31,686 nucleotides of DNA. Source: Candidatus Falkowbacteria bacterium CG10_big_fil_rev_8_21_14_0_10_43_10 (GTDB lineage: Bacteria > Patescibacteriota > Patescibacteriia > Patescibacteriales > XYC2-FULL-47-12). The stretch lies in assembly GCA_002773655.1 (NCBI GenBank), contig PFAR01000024.1, positions 25,986-57,671 of the forward strand. Direction: 5' to 3'. Positions 21,447 through 30,192 of this stretch are shown in pieces. The notes beneath the pieces were generated by a model, which saw nothing but the letters and a program-made list of their open reading frames with translations, was not told where the DNA came from and made no database searches. How positions within the stretch are numbered: the first letter of the stretch is position 1; each line of letters starts with the position of its first letter. The position numbers and the translations under genes are program-made.

Positions 21447-23706
21447 ATTTCAAATGTTTTATTTCTATTTCATAAATAGAGGCGCCGCTTAATATTATAA
21501 TTTTCTTTTCCTCTTCTATTACGGCGAAGTCGCGCCAGTCGCTTAATCCCTCAATTCGGTACTGCATAATAAATTTTCCATTTTTGTCAAATACCAATAA
21601 ACGCTTTCCCGCCGGCTCTAATATGTAAATATACCCATTTTCATTTTCGCCGGTCATTTTAAACTTAGCAGGAGCGGTTAAAGGCGGATTAACCGGAGCG
21701 AATTCAAATTCGTTGGAATAGCCGGAAAGCATCTTTAATATCCGGCCGTCATTCAACAGGGCGTATATATATCCGTCAATGGTAAAACTGACGGCATTTT
21801 TTATGTCCAGATCTTCTTTAATCCAGGCGTCCCGCGATTGGTAGTCGCGCGCGTAGCGGAAAATATTATTTCTGGCCGCTGACATTACATACAGCCGTCC
21901 GTTGTAAAAGGCAATGTCGGTTATTTCACCAGGGTTTTCGGTTATCGCGCTATTGATCTCGGAAATATTTAGGTCTTTGTCAACAATCAGCCCGCCCGAG
22001 GCGGAGATGAAAACAGCTTTACCGTCGCTTGATTTCGCGCCGTAGCTTATGTTTTTAGCATCCTTGTTTAATAGTCCGGCTGTATTATCGGCCAAGTTAA
22101 ATTGGTAAAGGGATTTATTGTCAGCGTCGGAGGCGATAATATCCCGGCCTAAGGGAATAATCAACCGGGGGTTGGCCGCCGAGTTAAGCTGGGAAAAATT
22201 AGCCAGTTCCTTGGGATTTTTTATATCAACCACATGGCTTATTTTATCCGTTTGCTCTCTGTTAACGGCGGTGAAATTATCAATTAAATTCTGGTCAATT
22301 TTTTTAAAGTTTTTAAGCTGATCAATAATCCCGCTGGTTTCAACGATAAGCTCCTGAGCCTTGACTTCATTATTATAAAGCAGGCTGGCTTCAATTTGAT
22401 TCTGTTTTTGCTTAACAAGCTGAATCAGCTCTTCATAGCTTTGCTGTTCGGCCTGCTGGGTTTTATTGCGGGTAACCTGGATAATGCCGTAAGCAAACAG
22501 GCCGGAGCAGACAACAAAAGTCATTAGCCAGACTTTGCTGATGGCGGAAAGATTAATAAACCAATGGAAACTTTTCAGCGCTGATGTTTTTACCGCCAGC
22601 CAGATATTTTTTACTGCCCGGAAAGATTTAAGAGATAACTCTTTCGGATGCGACAAAAGGCGGGTAAAGTAAATAATGATATTAAAGGCATAGGTAAAAA
22701 AATTTTTTCCATGGTAGCGCAAGCGTGTTAGGAAATTAAGGCGGTGTTTTTTAACCAGAAAGATTTTATCCCTGATGGCGGTAGTAATTTTTTTCTCCCG
22801 CGAGCCGGTTATTTTAGCGCCGATTTTTTTAAGGGCCGCCAGGTAGCGATTAGCGCTGATAATTCCCACCGGCGACAGGTATTTTTCCGTTTCATTTTCC
22901 GTTTCATTCATTAATTCCAGCGAGTTGCTGGCAGTTACATTTACCTGCATCCTGGGGATTGAACGTTTAACATGGGGAGTGGTGGAGTTTTTTATAATAA
23001 TGGCCAAAAAAGTCACATAGCTGTTGATTTTATGCAGCTGGCCTTTTAAATATTCAATAGCGCTTGTCGGCGGAAGGGTAGTGATAATTTTTGTTAAATG
23101 CCGGTTGTTGATATACTCCGGCAGTATTTCATTCGCGAACACGAGATATCCTTCGGACGGAATTTTCCCTTCGGTAATGTTGGAAAATATTTTATTAAGC
23201 TGGATTTTCGCCGGCCCTTCCTGGTCGTTAATAGCTGTGATTTTATATATTTTTTTGTCTTCCTCTTCTTCTGTTTTGTCATGATAAATCAGCATCGCCT
23301 TTATTTTTCCGGCCGAACTGAAGACCAGGTCGTTTTTATACACCACCCCCACTATAATGTTAAGCAGTTTAGGGTCTATTTTTACCTTTTCTTTTTTTAA
23401 AAAAGCTTCAAACTCCGCGTTGGTTTTGGCCAGCGCGGTTTCAAATATTTCTCCGATTCTGATTGTTCCCATTTTTTCCCGCAAGCTTATTTTTTCATTA
23501 TGGTAATAGTGAGCCGGCAGGGCGGAGATGAAAAAATTTATTATTTTCAAGGCGATCGGTTTTTTGTTTTCTATTTCGGCGATAAAAAACAATTTGCCCA
23601 GGAGAGCCTCTTGGTCGATTTGGGGATTGCTGATGAATATGTCGGCCGTGCTGGACGACTTCCCGGAAGCGGGAGACAGGATTAAACGCGATATTTTGTA
23701 ATACAT
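21445..23706 (-). CDS. Pseudo-PP2C / membrane / beta-propeller receptor-like protein
   Basis: This 753-residue protein has three parts. Residues 1-245 resemble a PP2C phosphatase fold by strand pattern: LLNIIVGVVYKNDLVFSSAG at about 114-133 and EGYLVFANEILPEYINN at about 185-201. The metal-binding Asp residues of PP2C are not seen, so it is probably inactive. A basic region (about 300-380) precedes one membrane helix at about 392-411 and a coiled coil (about 415-480). The rest (about 510-753) has repeated four-stranded blades with YVMSAARNNIFRY-, YALLNDGRILKM- and YILEPAGKRLLVFDK-type motifs, as in NHL/six-bladed propellers. The order suggests an inside sensor partner joined to an outside propeller, as in PknD-like receptors. 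The start has no Shine-Dalgarno. Confidence 0.6.
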   Translation of the reverse strand: MYYKISRLILSPASGKSSSTADIFISNPQIDQEALLGKLFFIAEIENKKPIALKIINFFISALPAHYYHNEKISLREKMGTIRIGEIFETALAKTNAEFEAFLKKEKVKIDPKLLNIIVGVVYKNDLVFSSAGKIKAMLIYHDKTEEEEDKKIYKITAINDQEGPAKIQLNKIFSNITEGKIPSEGYLVFANEILPEYINNRHLTKIITTLPPTSAIEYLKGQLHKINSYVTFLAIIIKNSTTPHVKRSIPRMQVNVTASNSLELMNETENETEKYLSPVGIISANRYLAALKKIGAKITGSREKKITTAIRDKIFLVKKHRLNFLTRLRYHGKNFFTYAFNIIIYFTRLLSHPKELSLKSFRAVKNIWLAVKTSALKSFHWFINLSAISKVWLMTFVVCSGLFAYGIIQVTRNKTQQAEQQSYEELIQLVKQKQNQIEASLLYNNEVKAQELIVETSGIIDQLKNFKKIDQNLIDNFTAVNREQTDKISHVVDIKNPKELANFSQLNSAANPRLIIPLGRDIIASDADNKSLYQFNLADNTAGLLNKDAKNISYGAKSSDGKAVFISASGGLIVDKDLNISEINSAITENPGEITDIAFYNGRLYVMSAARNNIFRYARDYQSRDAWIKEDLDIKNAVSFTIDGYIYALLNDGRILKMLSGYSNEFEFAPVNPPLTAPAKFKMTGENENGYIYILEPAGKRLLVFDKNGKFIMQYRIEGLSDWRDFAVIEEEKKIIILSGASIYEIEIKHLK

Positions 23707-23864
23707 GGGGATAGGTTATATTTGCGCTAAACTATATAAATATATTATAATATAAAAGCAGTGGTTAGTACAATCAGTTCTGTGTTGATATGTGGCTGAT
23801 AAGGAGAGTGGAACTGTTGATTCCATAGTTTATATTACAATATTACGATAAATAAATATAAAAT
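23707..23864. other. Divergent promoter region with unexplained hairpin
   Basis: This 158-base region separates two divergent genes. A likely minus-strand promoter is TTGTAC (23773-23768) with TATAAT (23749-23744), spacer 18. CAGTTC (23775-23780) and GAACTG (23811-23816) form an inverted repeat around a 30-base loop containing AAGGAGAG. No clear plus-strand promoter is visible. The hairpin may be an operator or a leader structure. Confidence 0.45.
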
Positions 23865-24446
23865 ATGCTGACAAAACTTTTTTCATCTCAAGTGAGGGTT
23901 AAAATATTAAAATTTTTAATAATGCACAGCGAACAGAGCTTTAGCGCCGGAGAAATTGCCGGCGGAACCGGCTCCGCTATCCGCAGCGTAAATAAGGAAA
24001 TCGACAAGCTCCTAGAGGCGGGAGCGGTGATTGAAGAGCTGCAGACCATCCAAGTCAATAAAAAAGCCGTCAAGGTAAAACATTACCGCGTCAATAATAA
24101 CTTTGTAATTTTTGACGAAGTAAAAAATCTTTTCATTAAAATGCAGACGCTGGATTCAGAAGATTTCCGCGAAAAGATGAAAAAGAGCGGCAAGATTAAT
24201 TATGTTGTTTTAACGGGCAACTTCGTCGGCAGCAAGGAATCCGCGATAGACTTGCTTATTGTCGGCGGCATCAGCCATAAAAATTGTGAAGGAATAGTCA
24301 AGAGTTTTGAAAAAAAGATCGGCTGGGAAATAAACTGGACGCTGATGGACCTGCCGGAATACGACTACCGGCAAAAGATTGGCGACATGTTTCTCTATGA
24401 ATTAATGAAAAGCCGGAAGATAGAGTTAATCAGTAAATTCGTTTGA
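23865..24446 (+). CDS. Winged-helix protein with a nucleotidyltransferase-like domain
   Basis: This 193-residue protein begins with a winged helix-turn-helix domain (about 1-75): VRVKILKFLIMHSEQSFSAGEIAG, the SAIRSVNKEIDKLLEAGAVIEE recognition region, and a KVKHYRVN wing. The second part (about 110-193) resembles the minimal nucleotidyltransferase fold seen next to such domains. VVLTGNFVGSKESAIDLLIVGG stands where G-S-x...D-x-D is expected, but only one Asp remains, so it is probably inactive. It may sense or regulate its neighbours; targets are unknown. Confidence 0.68.
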   Translation: MLTKLFSSQVRVKILKFLIMHSEQSFSAGEIAGGTGSAIRSVNKEIDKLLEAGAVIEELQTIQVNKKAVKVKHYRVNNNFVIFDEVKNLFIKMQTLDSEDFREKMKKSGKINYVVLTGNFVGSKESAIDLLIVGGISHKNCEGIVKSFEKKIGWEINWTLMDLPEYDYRQKIGDMFLYELMKSRKIELISKFV

Positions 24447-24448
24447 TT

Positions 24449-24482
24449 ACTACAAATTACAAATTAAGTACAAATATACAAA
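24449..24482. repeat. Left inverted arm flanking the GxxExxY gene
   Basis: These 34 bases match the reverse complement of 24907-24940 at 31 positions. Units TACAAAT and TACAAAT (24451-24464) show the 7-nt step. Confidence 0.85.
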
Positions 24483-24491
24483 TAATTTTTT

Positions 24492-24890
24492 ATGTTGCTT
24501 TATCAAAAGGAGGGTGTTGAGGTTATTTACCCAAGACTAAGCTATAAAATTGTTGGAATATTATTTGATGTATTTAATGAGTTGGGCTACGGTTATCAGG
24601 AAAAATTTTATGAGCGGGCGACAGAAAAATATTTAATAAAAAGAAATATAAATTATCAAAAACAAAAGGGGCATAAAGTTTATATAAATAGGGAATTTAT
24701 CGGTATATATTATTTAGACTTTTTGATAGATGATAAGATTATTTTAGAGCTGAAGAAAGGCAATTATTTTCCTAAGCAAAATATAGATCAAGTTAATGCT
24801 TATTTGCATGCCACCGGTTTAAAATTAGGGATACTGGCAAATTTTACCTCTACCGGAGTTAAATATAAACGTTTATTAAATATTAAATAG
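24492..24890 (+). CDS. GxxExxY protein
   Basis: This 132-residue protein belongs to the GxxExxY family (PF13366), proposed to have a PD-(D/E)XK nuclease-like fold. The name motif is GYQEKFY at 34-40, after YPRLSYKIVGILFDVFNELG. The likely catalytic part is Asp76 in YYLDFLID and Glu86/Lys88 in LELKK. The family has no agreed function; copies are often single genes scattered through genomes. Here the gene sits exactly between two 34-bp inverted repeats and interrupts what would otherwise be a tight gene pair. A truncated relative lies at 2897-3055. An AAGGAGG at 24505-24515 is inside the gene and has no in-frame start after it. Confidence 0.88.
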   Translation: MLLYQKEGVEVIYPRLSYKIVGILFDVFNELGYGYQEKFYERATEKYLIKRNINYQKQKGHKVYINREFIGIYYLDFLIDDKIILELKKGNYFPKQNIDQVNAYLHATGLKLGILANFTSTGVKYKRLLNIK

Positions 24891-24906
24891 ATTATAAAAT
24901 TGCAGA

Positions 24907-24940
24907 TTTGTATATTTGTATACAATTTGTAATTTGTAGT
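24907..24940. repeat. Right inverted arm flanking the GxxExxY gene
   Basis: This is the complement of the left arm at 24449-24482 (31 of 34 bases). It ends ten bases before the next start codon, leaving no space for a normal Shine-Dalgarno. Confidence 0.85.
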
Positions 24941-24949
24941 GATAATTAT

Positions 24950-25279
24950 ATGAAAAATCAACAAGAAGTTATCCAGCAAATCGCCGATCAAATAATCGCC
25001 GCCGCGGGAGCCGATAAGATGCCGGAGGGGGCGAAAGCGGCTTTCCGGGAAAATCTGGAGGCGCAGATTATGCGGCGACTGGGCTTGATTATTATCAAAA
25101 ATTTAGACGAGGAAGGCTTAAAAGCTTATGAAAAACTAACTGAAGCCGCTCCGGTTCCCTCCGTCGGCGAGATGCAGAGCTTTCTTGAGCAGTATCTTCC
25201 GGATTATGAGGAAAAAGTAAAAGCGGGTATGGATGAATTTATGGCGGAAATCGCCGGGCATCTTAATAAAAAGAGTTAA
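24950..25279 (+). CDS. DUF5663-like small protein
   Basis: This 109-residue, mostly helical acidic protein contains QEVIQQIADQIIAAAGAD, an ENLEAQIMRRLGLIIIKNLD segment and EMQSFLEQYLPDYEEKVKAG. The pattern (an R-R/V-x-x-x-L-G-L helix, then L-x-E-Y-x-P-D-x-E) resembles DUF5663 proteins of Patescibacteria, which have no known function. The ATG at 24950 is preferred; an upstream TTG would add residues coded by the inverted repeat. It ends eight bases before the giant gene, so the two proteins may be made together and interact. Confidence 0.65.
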   Translation: MKNQQEVIQQIADQIIAAAGADKMPEGAKAAFRENLEAQIMRRLGLIIIKNLDEEGLKAYEKLTEAAPVPSVGEMQSFLEQYLPDYEEKVKAGMDEFMAEIAGHLNKKS

Positions 25280-25287
25280 GTTATTTT

Positions 25288-28200
25288 ATGTTAGAGCCAA
25301 AAATGCCACAATCACCTAGCCATGACGACGATGAAGGCAAACAGAAAGAAATAAAAGAGGCTGAAGAAGCTTTGGATCAAAATGAAATAGACCAAATTTT
25401 AAACCAGCAGCCTTTTGTGGAGCAAGACCAATGGCGGCCGTCGGCGGGAGATGTAAAAGATGCCGCTGCTGGCAATGAATCCAGCGAAAATTCGGTAGAG
25501 GGCGAGGAAGTCCCTGCTCCGGAAGATAAAGACGCTCCAGAGGAAGAAAAAAATGGAGGAAGCGAGACGGAATTTTCAAGGGAAGAAGATGAAGAAGCTA
25601 AGCAAATATTAAATAAAATAGCCTTGGAAGCGGGGATTTTTTATGTTAATAAAACCCCTATTACGCAAAAATGGATAGATGAAAAAATAGAAGAATTAGC
25701 AGAGTTGCCGGTTGATATAGATTTTTTTATAGAAGATTTAATAAATAATGAAATGAGCATTAATTATGATAAATATATTATAAAAGAAGGAGCGAAAGAA
25801 ACAGTTGATGAACACGCAGACGCTAAAAATTTAGAAGAAAAAATTTCCAGCGGAGAAACAGATGAAGAAACAGCGAAGGAAACCCCAACTGATGACGAAA
25901 ATAAAGATGAAGAGGAGACAGAGGAAAATAGAGAGAATGAAGATAAGGGAAAGGGAAAGAAAATGCGGCAAGACATTAACGACCTGCGCGCTATTTTAAA
26001 TACTGCGATTCTTGAGAGTAATAAAGACAAACTGGCGGAAAGTATTAAAGAAAGGACGGGAGAGATTGCTAAATTAGTGGAAGCGGAGAATATTGAAAAT
26101 AACGGAGAGTTAAAAAATTTGATTGAGGAATTATTAAAAGTTTTATCGGGAGAAGACGAAAAAAAGACAGATAATATAAATAAGAAAATTTCAGAGATAA
26201 CCGGATTATCGGCAGATGAGATTACGGAAATTTACCAAATTCAGGAAGAGGTAATCGCGAGAGAAGCGGAGGGCAAAGTAAATAAAGGGAAATTTTGGAA
26301 AGGGCTGGCGAGCACCGCCGGCTATATTGGCGCGGCCGGTTTAATCGGGTTTGCCAGCGGAGGCATGGGATTAATCGCGGCCGGAACGGCGAAAATAGGC
26401 TTTGCCGGCTTAGCCGGATTTAGGATTGCCGAGCGTTCATACCGGGGAAAAAAGCACGCCCAGAAGGTAGAGCAGGAGATTAATAATATAAAAAAATCAA
26501 TTCAAGAAAATGAAGCAAGAAAAAAAAGCCTGTTGGCGAATTTTTCCGGAGAAATGGCTACGAGAATCCAGGGAATGATAAATAAATTAGGCGAGAAAGA
26601 GGCGCCGGATGATACTGGTGATGAAAAAGAAACAAATGGCGCAAGATTTACCAGCGCTTACGAATATATTAATAGCAACTCAAACTTTGAGAAGTATAAC
26701 GAAGAAGAAAAAACATCTTTGTTGAGGGCGATAGACGCGTTAATTGCGGTTGATTATAGCAATAACAAAGTAGAAAAGGAAGTAGTGGAGAAAAATTCAA
26801 GCTGGTTTGGCCGGGCGCTGAAAAAGGTTGACGATTTTCTTACTAGCGACAAGACGTTCTTCAATCGGATGTTAAAGGGCGGAAATACCGCCGGGCAGGA
26901 GTTTAAAACCGCCTCTATTTTCGCGGCCGCTGGCATCGCGGCCCGGGAAGTCCCGGTAATCGGCGAGATTCTGCGCGGTTATGGCGGAATGAAGCTGGGC
27001 GAGATGGGAGCTTCTTTTTATAGCCGGAGAAAGGATGAAATTGTATCTGCCGAAGATATAAAAAAAATGCGGGAAGATCTTGCGGTACCAAAAGAAGAAG
27101 AAGACGACGAATTAACGGAATTAACAAAAGATTTTGACGCGGTAGAGAGCGCGGAACTTAATAGTTTAGTAAATAAAGCCAGGGCGCAGCTGCTTGACGC
27201 TAATTTTAGAAAGAATTTTCCTGATGAATATAATAAATTAAGGGTTGTTATTGATAAAATTGAGCAGGAAAAAATTATAGAGGCAGTTAATGAAACGAAA
27301 GCAAAAGAAGAATTTATAGAAGAGGACTGGACAGAAGAGAGTGAAATTTTTAAAGATATAAACAGTTATTTGCAAGAAAGAGACAGAGATGTACAAGCAG
27401 AGCTGGATAAGCGTTTAAGAAAAGAAAGAAATAAAACAGCCGCCGCGCATTTAGGGCGCGTTGCCGGTATGGCCGCGGGCGTTCTATCAGATGATTTGGT
27501 CCGGGGTTTGGCGGATATGCTGGAACATAAAGAAACAGCTGGCATCGGCGCAGCGGGACATGAATCTGTTTCAAATGGACAAGGATCTAACGCAGGAGAA
27601 CAATCGCTGGACGTTTCGCCTGACACTCCAGAATCGCCGCAGCCACCGGTTGAACCGCCTGCCCCGGATATTTTGCCTGAAAATAAAGGCGGTTTGGAAC
27701 ATCCGGAACACGAAGTCAGTAAAATCCACCGCGCGCTTTGGTATGACAATGATGATCCGAGCAAGCCGGTGGGAAATGAAAAGCGGTTTTTGCCCGGCGG
27801 AGTGCAACGGACTGGTTTTGATAAAGAAGGGGACATTATTTTTGATATAAGTAAAATGACTCCTGACGGTTCGGCGCACGGCGGGAATAATATTAATGTC
27901 CCTTATTTATTAAAACAAGACGGAAACGGGGACAGATTATGCGATAAATTGCGCCTGCTTATTACCGTGGATGGAGACAGGGACAGCGAGGTAATAGAGG
28001 TTCCGGTTGATACTGACGGAAAAATTACTATTCCCGCAGGTAGCGATCTGGCGGAAAAGCTTTTTGCCAAAGGGCCTAACGGGCAGGCGGTTTTTAAGGG
28101 CGCGTTTTTAGAGATTGCGAAAGTAAATGAGGGAAAAGACGGAGCGCGGAATGTTGAAATTATTGCCACGCATGTAGGAAATAAAACCATTAATGAAGAA

Positions 28201-30039
28201 ACTATAAAGAGCTTATTGCAGCCGAAAGTTGAAGAAGAAAGTACGCCCTCCTCCGCTGAAGCTACGGAGGGTGAAAAGTCTGCCCGTCCCGCTTCACAGA
28301 GCGAGGCCGGGGAAGTACGAATTAACGAAGATAGCGGTCAACAGGAGAAGGTTGCAAAGGGAGGCGGCGCGGCAGAAAGCAAGGTTGAAATCAGCGGAAA
28401 AAACGCGAGAGTTAACGGCGTGGAGTTTGAACCTAAAGATTTAGGCTTATTAAGGATTAATGAAAGCGTGCATATCAATAATGTATCCAGCCAGATTGCC
28501 GGCCAGTTTAAAAACGGAGAACAATTATTCCAAGTAGAAAATAACGGGCAGGTCAGCTACGCCCTGGGAACAGTTGATGATGGTGAATTTAAAGTAATTC
28601 AGCCCGATTTTATCGGCACGGGAAATGCGGAAGCTGTGCTGGACGCGGACAACAAAATTAATGTCGAATCGGGAACATGGGGCGCGAAAGTGGAGTCATA
28701 TGAAGCCGAATTGGATCAGATGAAGAGCTATTTGTCTGGCGCGGATGTAAAAGACCCGTTTCAATTTATGAAACAGGCGGGCTTTGATAATTATGATTTT
28801 GGCCGTTTGGAAACATTAATAAGAAACGGGATAACTAACCCGGCAGACGCGCATACTGCCTTGGAAATTGCCCAAAGCAGCGGAGCGAAGTTAAACCAGA
28901 TAGCGGAGCATTATTATATCGCCTCGCCGGTGGCGAAAAAATTGGGCGAAGATAATTCCGGCCTGATAAAAAATTTCATTGATTTTTTGCCCAAAGAAAA
29001 GAAGCATGAGATTGTAATAAATGAATTCTTTGCTAAAAATAATATAGATTACGCGGATAAAGTCGCCTGCAACGCGAGCAGCTCGGGAACAAAAATGGAA
29101 GTAGTTACCTATAATTTTCTGGATGACAGCGGAAAAACAAATGCTTTTGTGCGGATAATGCCGGATAAAATTGAGATATCAGGAGACGGAGACGTGGTGG
29201 ACGGCAATGACCATCCAATTGGTGATTTGGGGAAAATTTTAGCAGATCCGAGAGGATATTTGGAAAAGCATGAGGCTGGAATTTCTTTGGCTGAAAGCGC
29301 GGCGGCTCCGGAAACAAACTCTATCGGATTAAATTCGGGCGATATTTTAAGATACCCCGCCGCCGGGGGCCCGGTCATAAAAATAGGAGAGGCAGGCCCG
29401 GATGGAAAAATAAACTGTGTTTTTCAATTTGGCAGGAAGGAAATAAACACGGAATTAGTCCCCAAGGGAGAAAATATATATGAATATAAAGGCGAGGATG
29501 GCAGTATAGAGGCGTTAAAATTGGAGCCAGGCAAAAAATTCAGTTTTATTAACGATTATAAAGGGGCTGGCGGGCAGACAAACGAGTCTAAACAATTAGT
29601 GGATAATACGATAGCGGATATTAACAGCAATAATTTTAATAACCAGCTTACCGAAGCGCAGAAAAATCAGCTTGCCGCGGAATTGCCGGAAATGGGAAAA
29701 GAGATGTTCGGCGGCGTGATAGATAATAGTAGTTCGCGGCAGTCCGCTTTAATGCGTTTAATGATTAATCCGAATAATACCGACGCGCGCGAGGATTTAT
29801 TATATGAGCAAAGCGGCGATACCGTATTATCCCGCCTAGATGCTGTTAAGGATGTCGCGGTAAATAAAGAAAGCGGTCGGCGTCTGGTTGATATTGTTTA
29901 CCAGTTAAAGGGCGGGAAAGAAGAGCATCTTTATATCGGCGCGGGAAAAATCGGCAACAGCCTTAACAGCTTAGAAAATTACTCTATGGAAAATTTAGAT
30001 AAGTATTTAAAAGACATTCCGGCACGAATTAAACAATAA
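25288..30039 (+). CDS. Giant 1583-residue protein of unknown function
   Basis: No family is recognised. Residues 1-230 are strongly acidic and low in complexity, probably disordered. Gly/Ala-rich hydrophobic stretches stand at about 338-380 (ASTAGYIGAAGLIGFASGGM), 541-575 and 716-740; they could be membrane-inserting or packed inside. Coiled-coil helices fill 385-440 and 585-715. A Pro/Ser linker (about 755-800) leads to beta-rich domains (about 805-975, then 1030-1180) with repeated D-G-N-G/D-G-D loops, a helical part (about 1180-1270), and more beta domains to the end. There is no signal peptide. Residues about 987-1008 are coded by a REP-like repeat. Cysteine is very rare. It follows a DUF5663-like gene. 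Scaffold, surface or toxin-like roles are all possible. Confidence 0.7.
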   Translation: MLEPKMPQSPSHDDDEGKQKEIKEAEEALDQNEIDQILNQQPFVEQDQWRPSAGDVKDAAAGNESSENSVEGEEVPAPEDKDAPEEEKNGGSETEFSREEDEEAKQILNKIALEAGIFYVNKTPITQKWIDEKIEELAELPVDIDFFIEDLINNEMSINYDKYIIKEGAKETVDEHADAKNLEEKISSGETDEETAKETPTDDENKDEEETEENRENEDKGKGKKMRQDINDLRAILNTAILESNKDKLAESIKERTGEIAKLVEAENIENNGELKNLIEELLKVLSGEDEKKTDNINKKISEITGLSADEITEIYQIQEEVIAREAEGKVNKGKFWKGLASTAGYIGAAGLIGFASGGMGLIAAGTAKIGFAGLAGFRIAERSYRGKKHAQKVEQEINNIKKSIQENEARKKSLLANFSGEMATRIQGMINKLGEKEAPDDTGDEKETNGARFTSAYEYINSNSNFEKYNEEEKTSLLRAIDALIAVDYSNNKVEKEVVEKNSSWFGRALKKVDDFLTSDKTFFNRMLKGGNTAGQEFKTASIFAAAGIAAREVPVIGEILRGYGGMKLGEMGASFYSRRKDEIVSAEDIKKMREDLAVPKEEEDDELTELTKDFDAVESAELNSLVNKARAQLLDANFRKNFPDEYNKLRVVIDKIEQEKIIEAVNETKAKEEFIEEDWTEESEIFKDINSYLQERDRDVQAELDKRLRKERNKTAAAHLGRVAGMAAGVLSDDLVRGLADMLEHKETAGIGAAGHESVSNGQGSNAGEQSLDVSPDTPESPQPPVEPPAPDILPENKGGLEHPEHEVSKIHRALWYDNDDPSKPVGNEKRFLPGGVQRTGFDKEGDIIFDISKMTPDGSAHGGNNINVPYLLKQDGNGDRLCDKLRLLITVDGDRDSEVIEVPVDTDGKITIPAGSDLAEKLFAKGPNGQAVFKGAFLEIAKVNEGKDGARNVEIIATHVGNKTINEETIKSLLQPKVEEESTPSSAEATEGEKSARPASQSEAGEVRINEDSGQQEKVAKGGGAAESKVEISGKNARVNGVEFEPKDLGLLRINESVHINNVSSQIAGQFKNGEQLFQVENNGQVSYALGTVDDGEFKVIQPDFIGTGNAEAVLDADNKINVESGTWGAKVESYEAELDQMKSYLSGADVKDPFQFMKQAGFDNYDFGRLETLIRNGITNPADAHTALEIAQSSGAKLNQIAEHYYIASPVAKKLGEDNSGLIKNFIDFLPKEKKHEIVINEFFAKNNIDYADKVACNASSSGTKMEVVTYNFLDDSGKTNAFVRIMPDKIEISGDGDVVDGNDHPIGDLGKILADPRGYLEKHEAGISLAESAAAPETNSIGLNSGDILRYPAAGGPVIKIGEAGPDGKINCVFQFGRKEINTELVPKGENIYEYKGEDGSIEALKLEPGKKFSFINDYKGAGGQTNESKQLVDNTIADINSNNFNNQLTEAQKNQLAAELPEMGKEMFGGVIDNSSSRQSALMRLMINPNNTDAREDLLYEQSGDTVLSRLDAVKDVAVNKESGRRLVDIVYQLKGGKEEHLYIGAGKIGNSLNSLENYSMENLDKYLKDIPARIKQ
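28246..28311. repeat. REP-like repeat translated inside the giant gene
   Basis: CCCTCCTCCGCTGAAG followed by CTACGGAGGG forms an imperfect palindrome, and a GC-rich CGTCCCGCTTCACAGAGCG segment follows. It is read as PSSAEATEGEKSARPASQ at a linker between domains. Its composition differs from the surrounding gene. Confidence 0.75.
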
Positions 30040-30125
30040 TGTTATTTCCACCATCGTTTGTTACTTTTCTAAAACCTTGTCTATTATAAGGTGTAGTACA
30101 GAGATGACAAAAAAGCAGAGGCGAA

Positions 30126-30163
30126 ATAAGTTAAGCTGGGTTTTAAAACCCAGCTTAACTTAT
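30126..30163. repeat. 38-base perfect palindrome
   Basis: Two 19-base arms (core TTAAGCTGGGTTTT) meet without a spacer. As RNA it would form a long hairpin. Confidence 0.9.
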
Positions 30164-30192
30164 AGAAACTTAACTTGCAGAAATAAAAAAAG

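Noticed and set aside
23794..23829. 12-codon frame starting ATGTGGCTG as a leader peptide
   Set aside because: It is too short, has no codon bias for a regulatory amino acid and no attenuator follows it.
101..24940. Repeat arrays as a CRISPR locus
   Set aside because: There are no regular repeat-spacer units, no constant repeat of CRISPR length and no cas gene; the periodicity is 7 nt and the arrays are scattered.
27366..27836. 156-residue minus-strand frame inside the giant gene
   Set aside because: It is Ser/Pro/Cys-rich, which is typical of an antisense reading of an acidic, Gly-rich coding region; no start signal.
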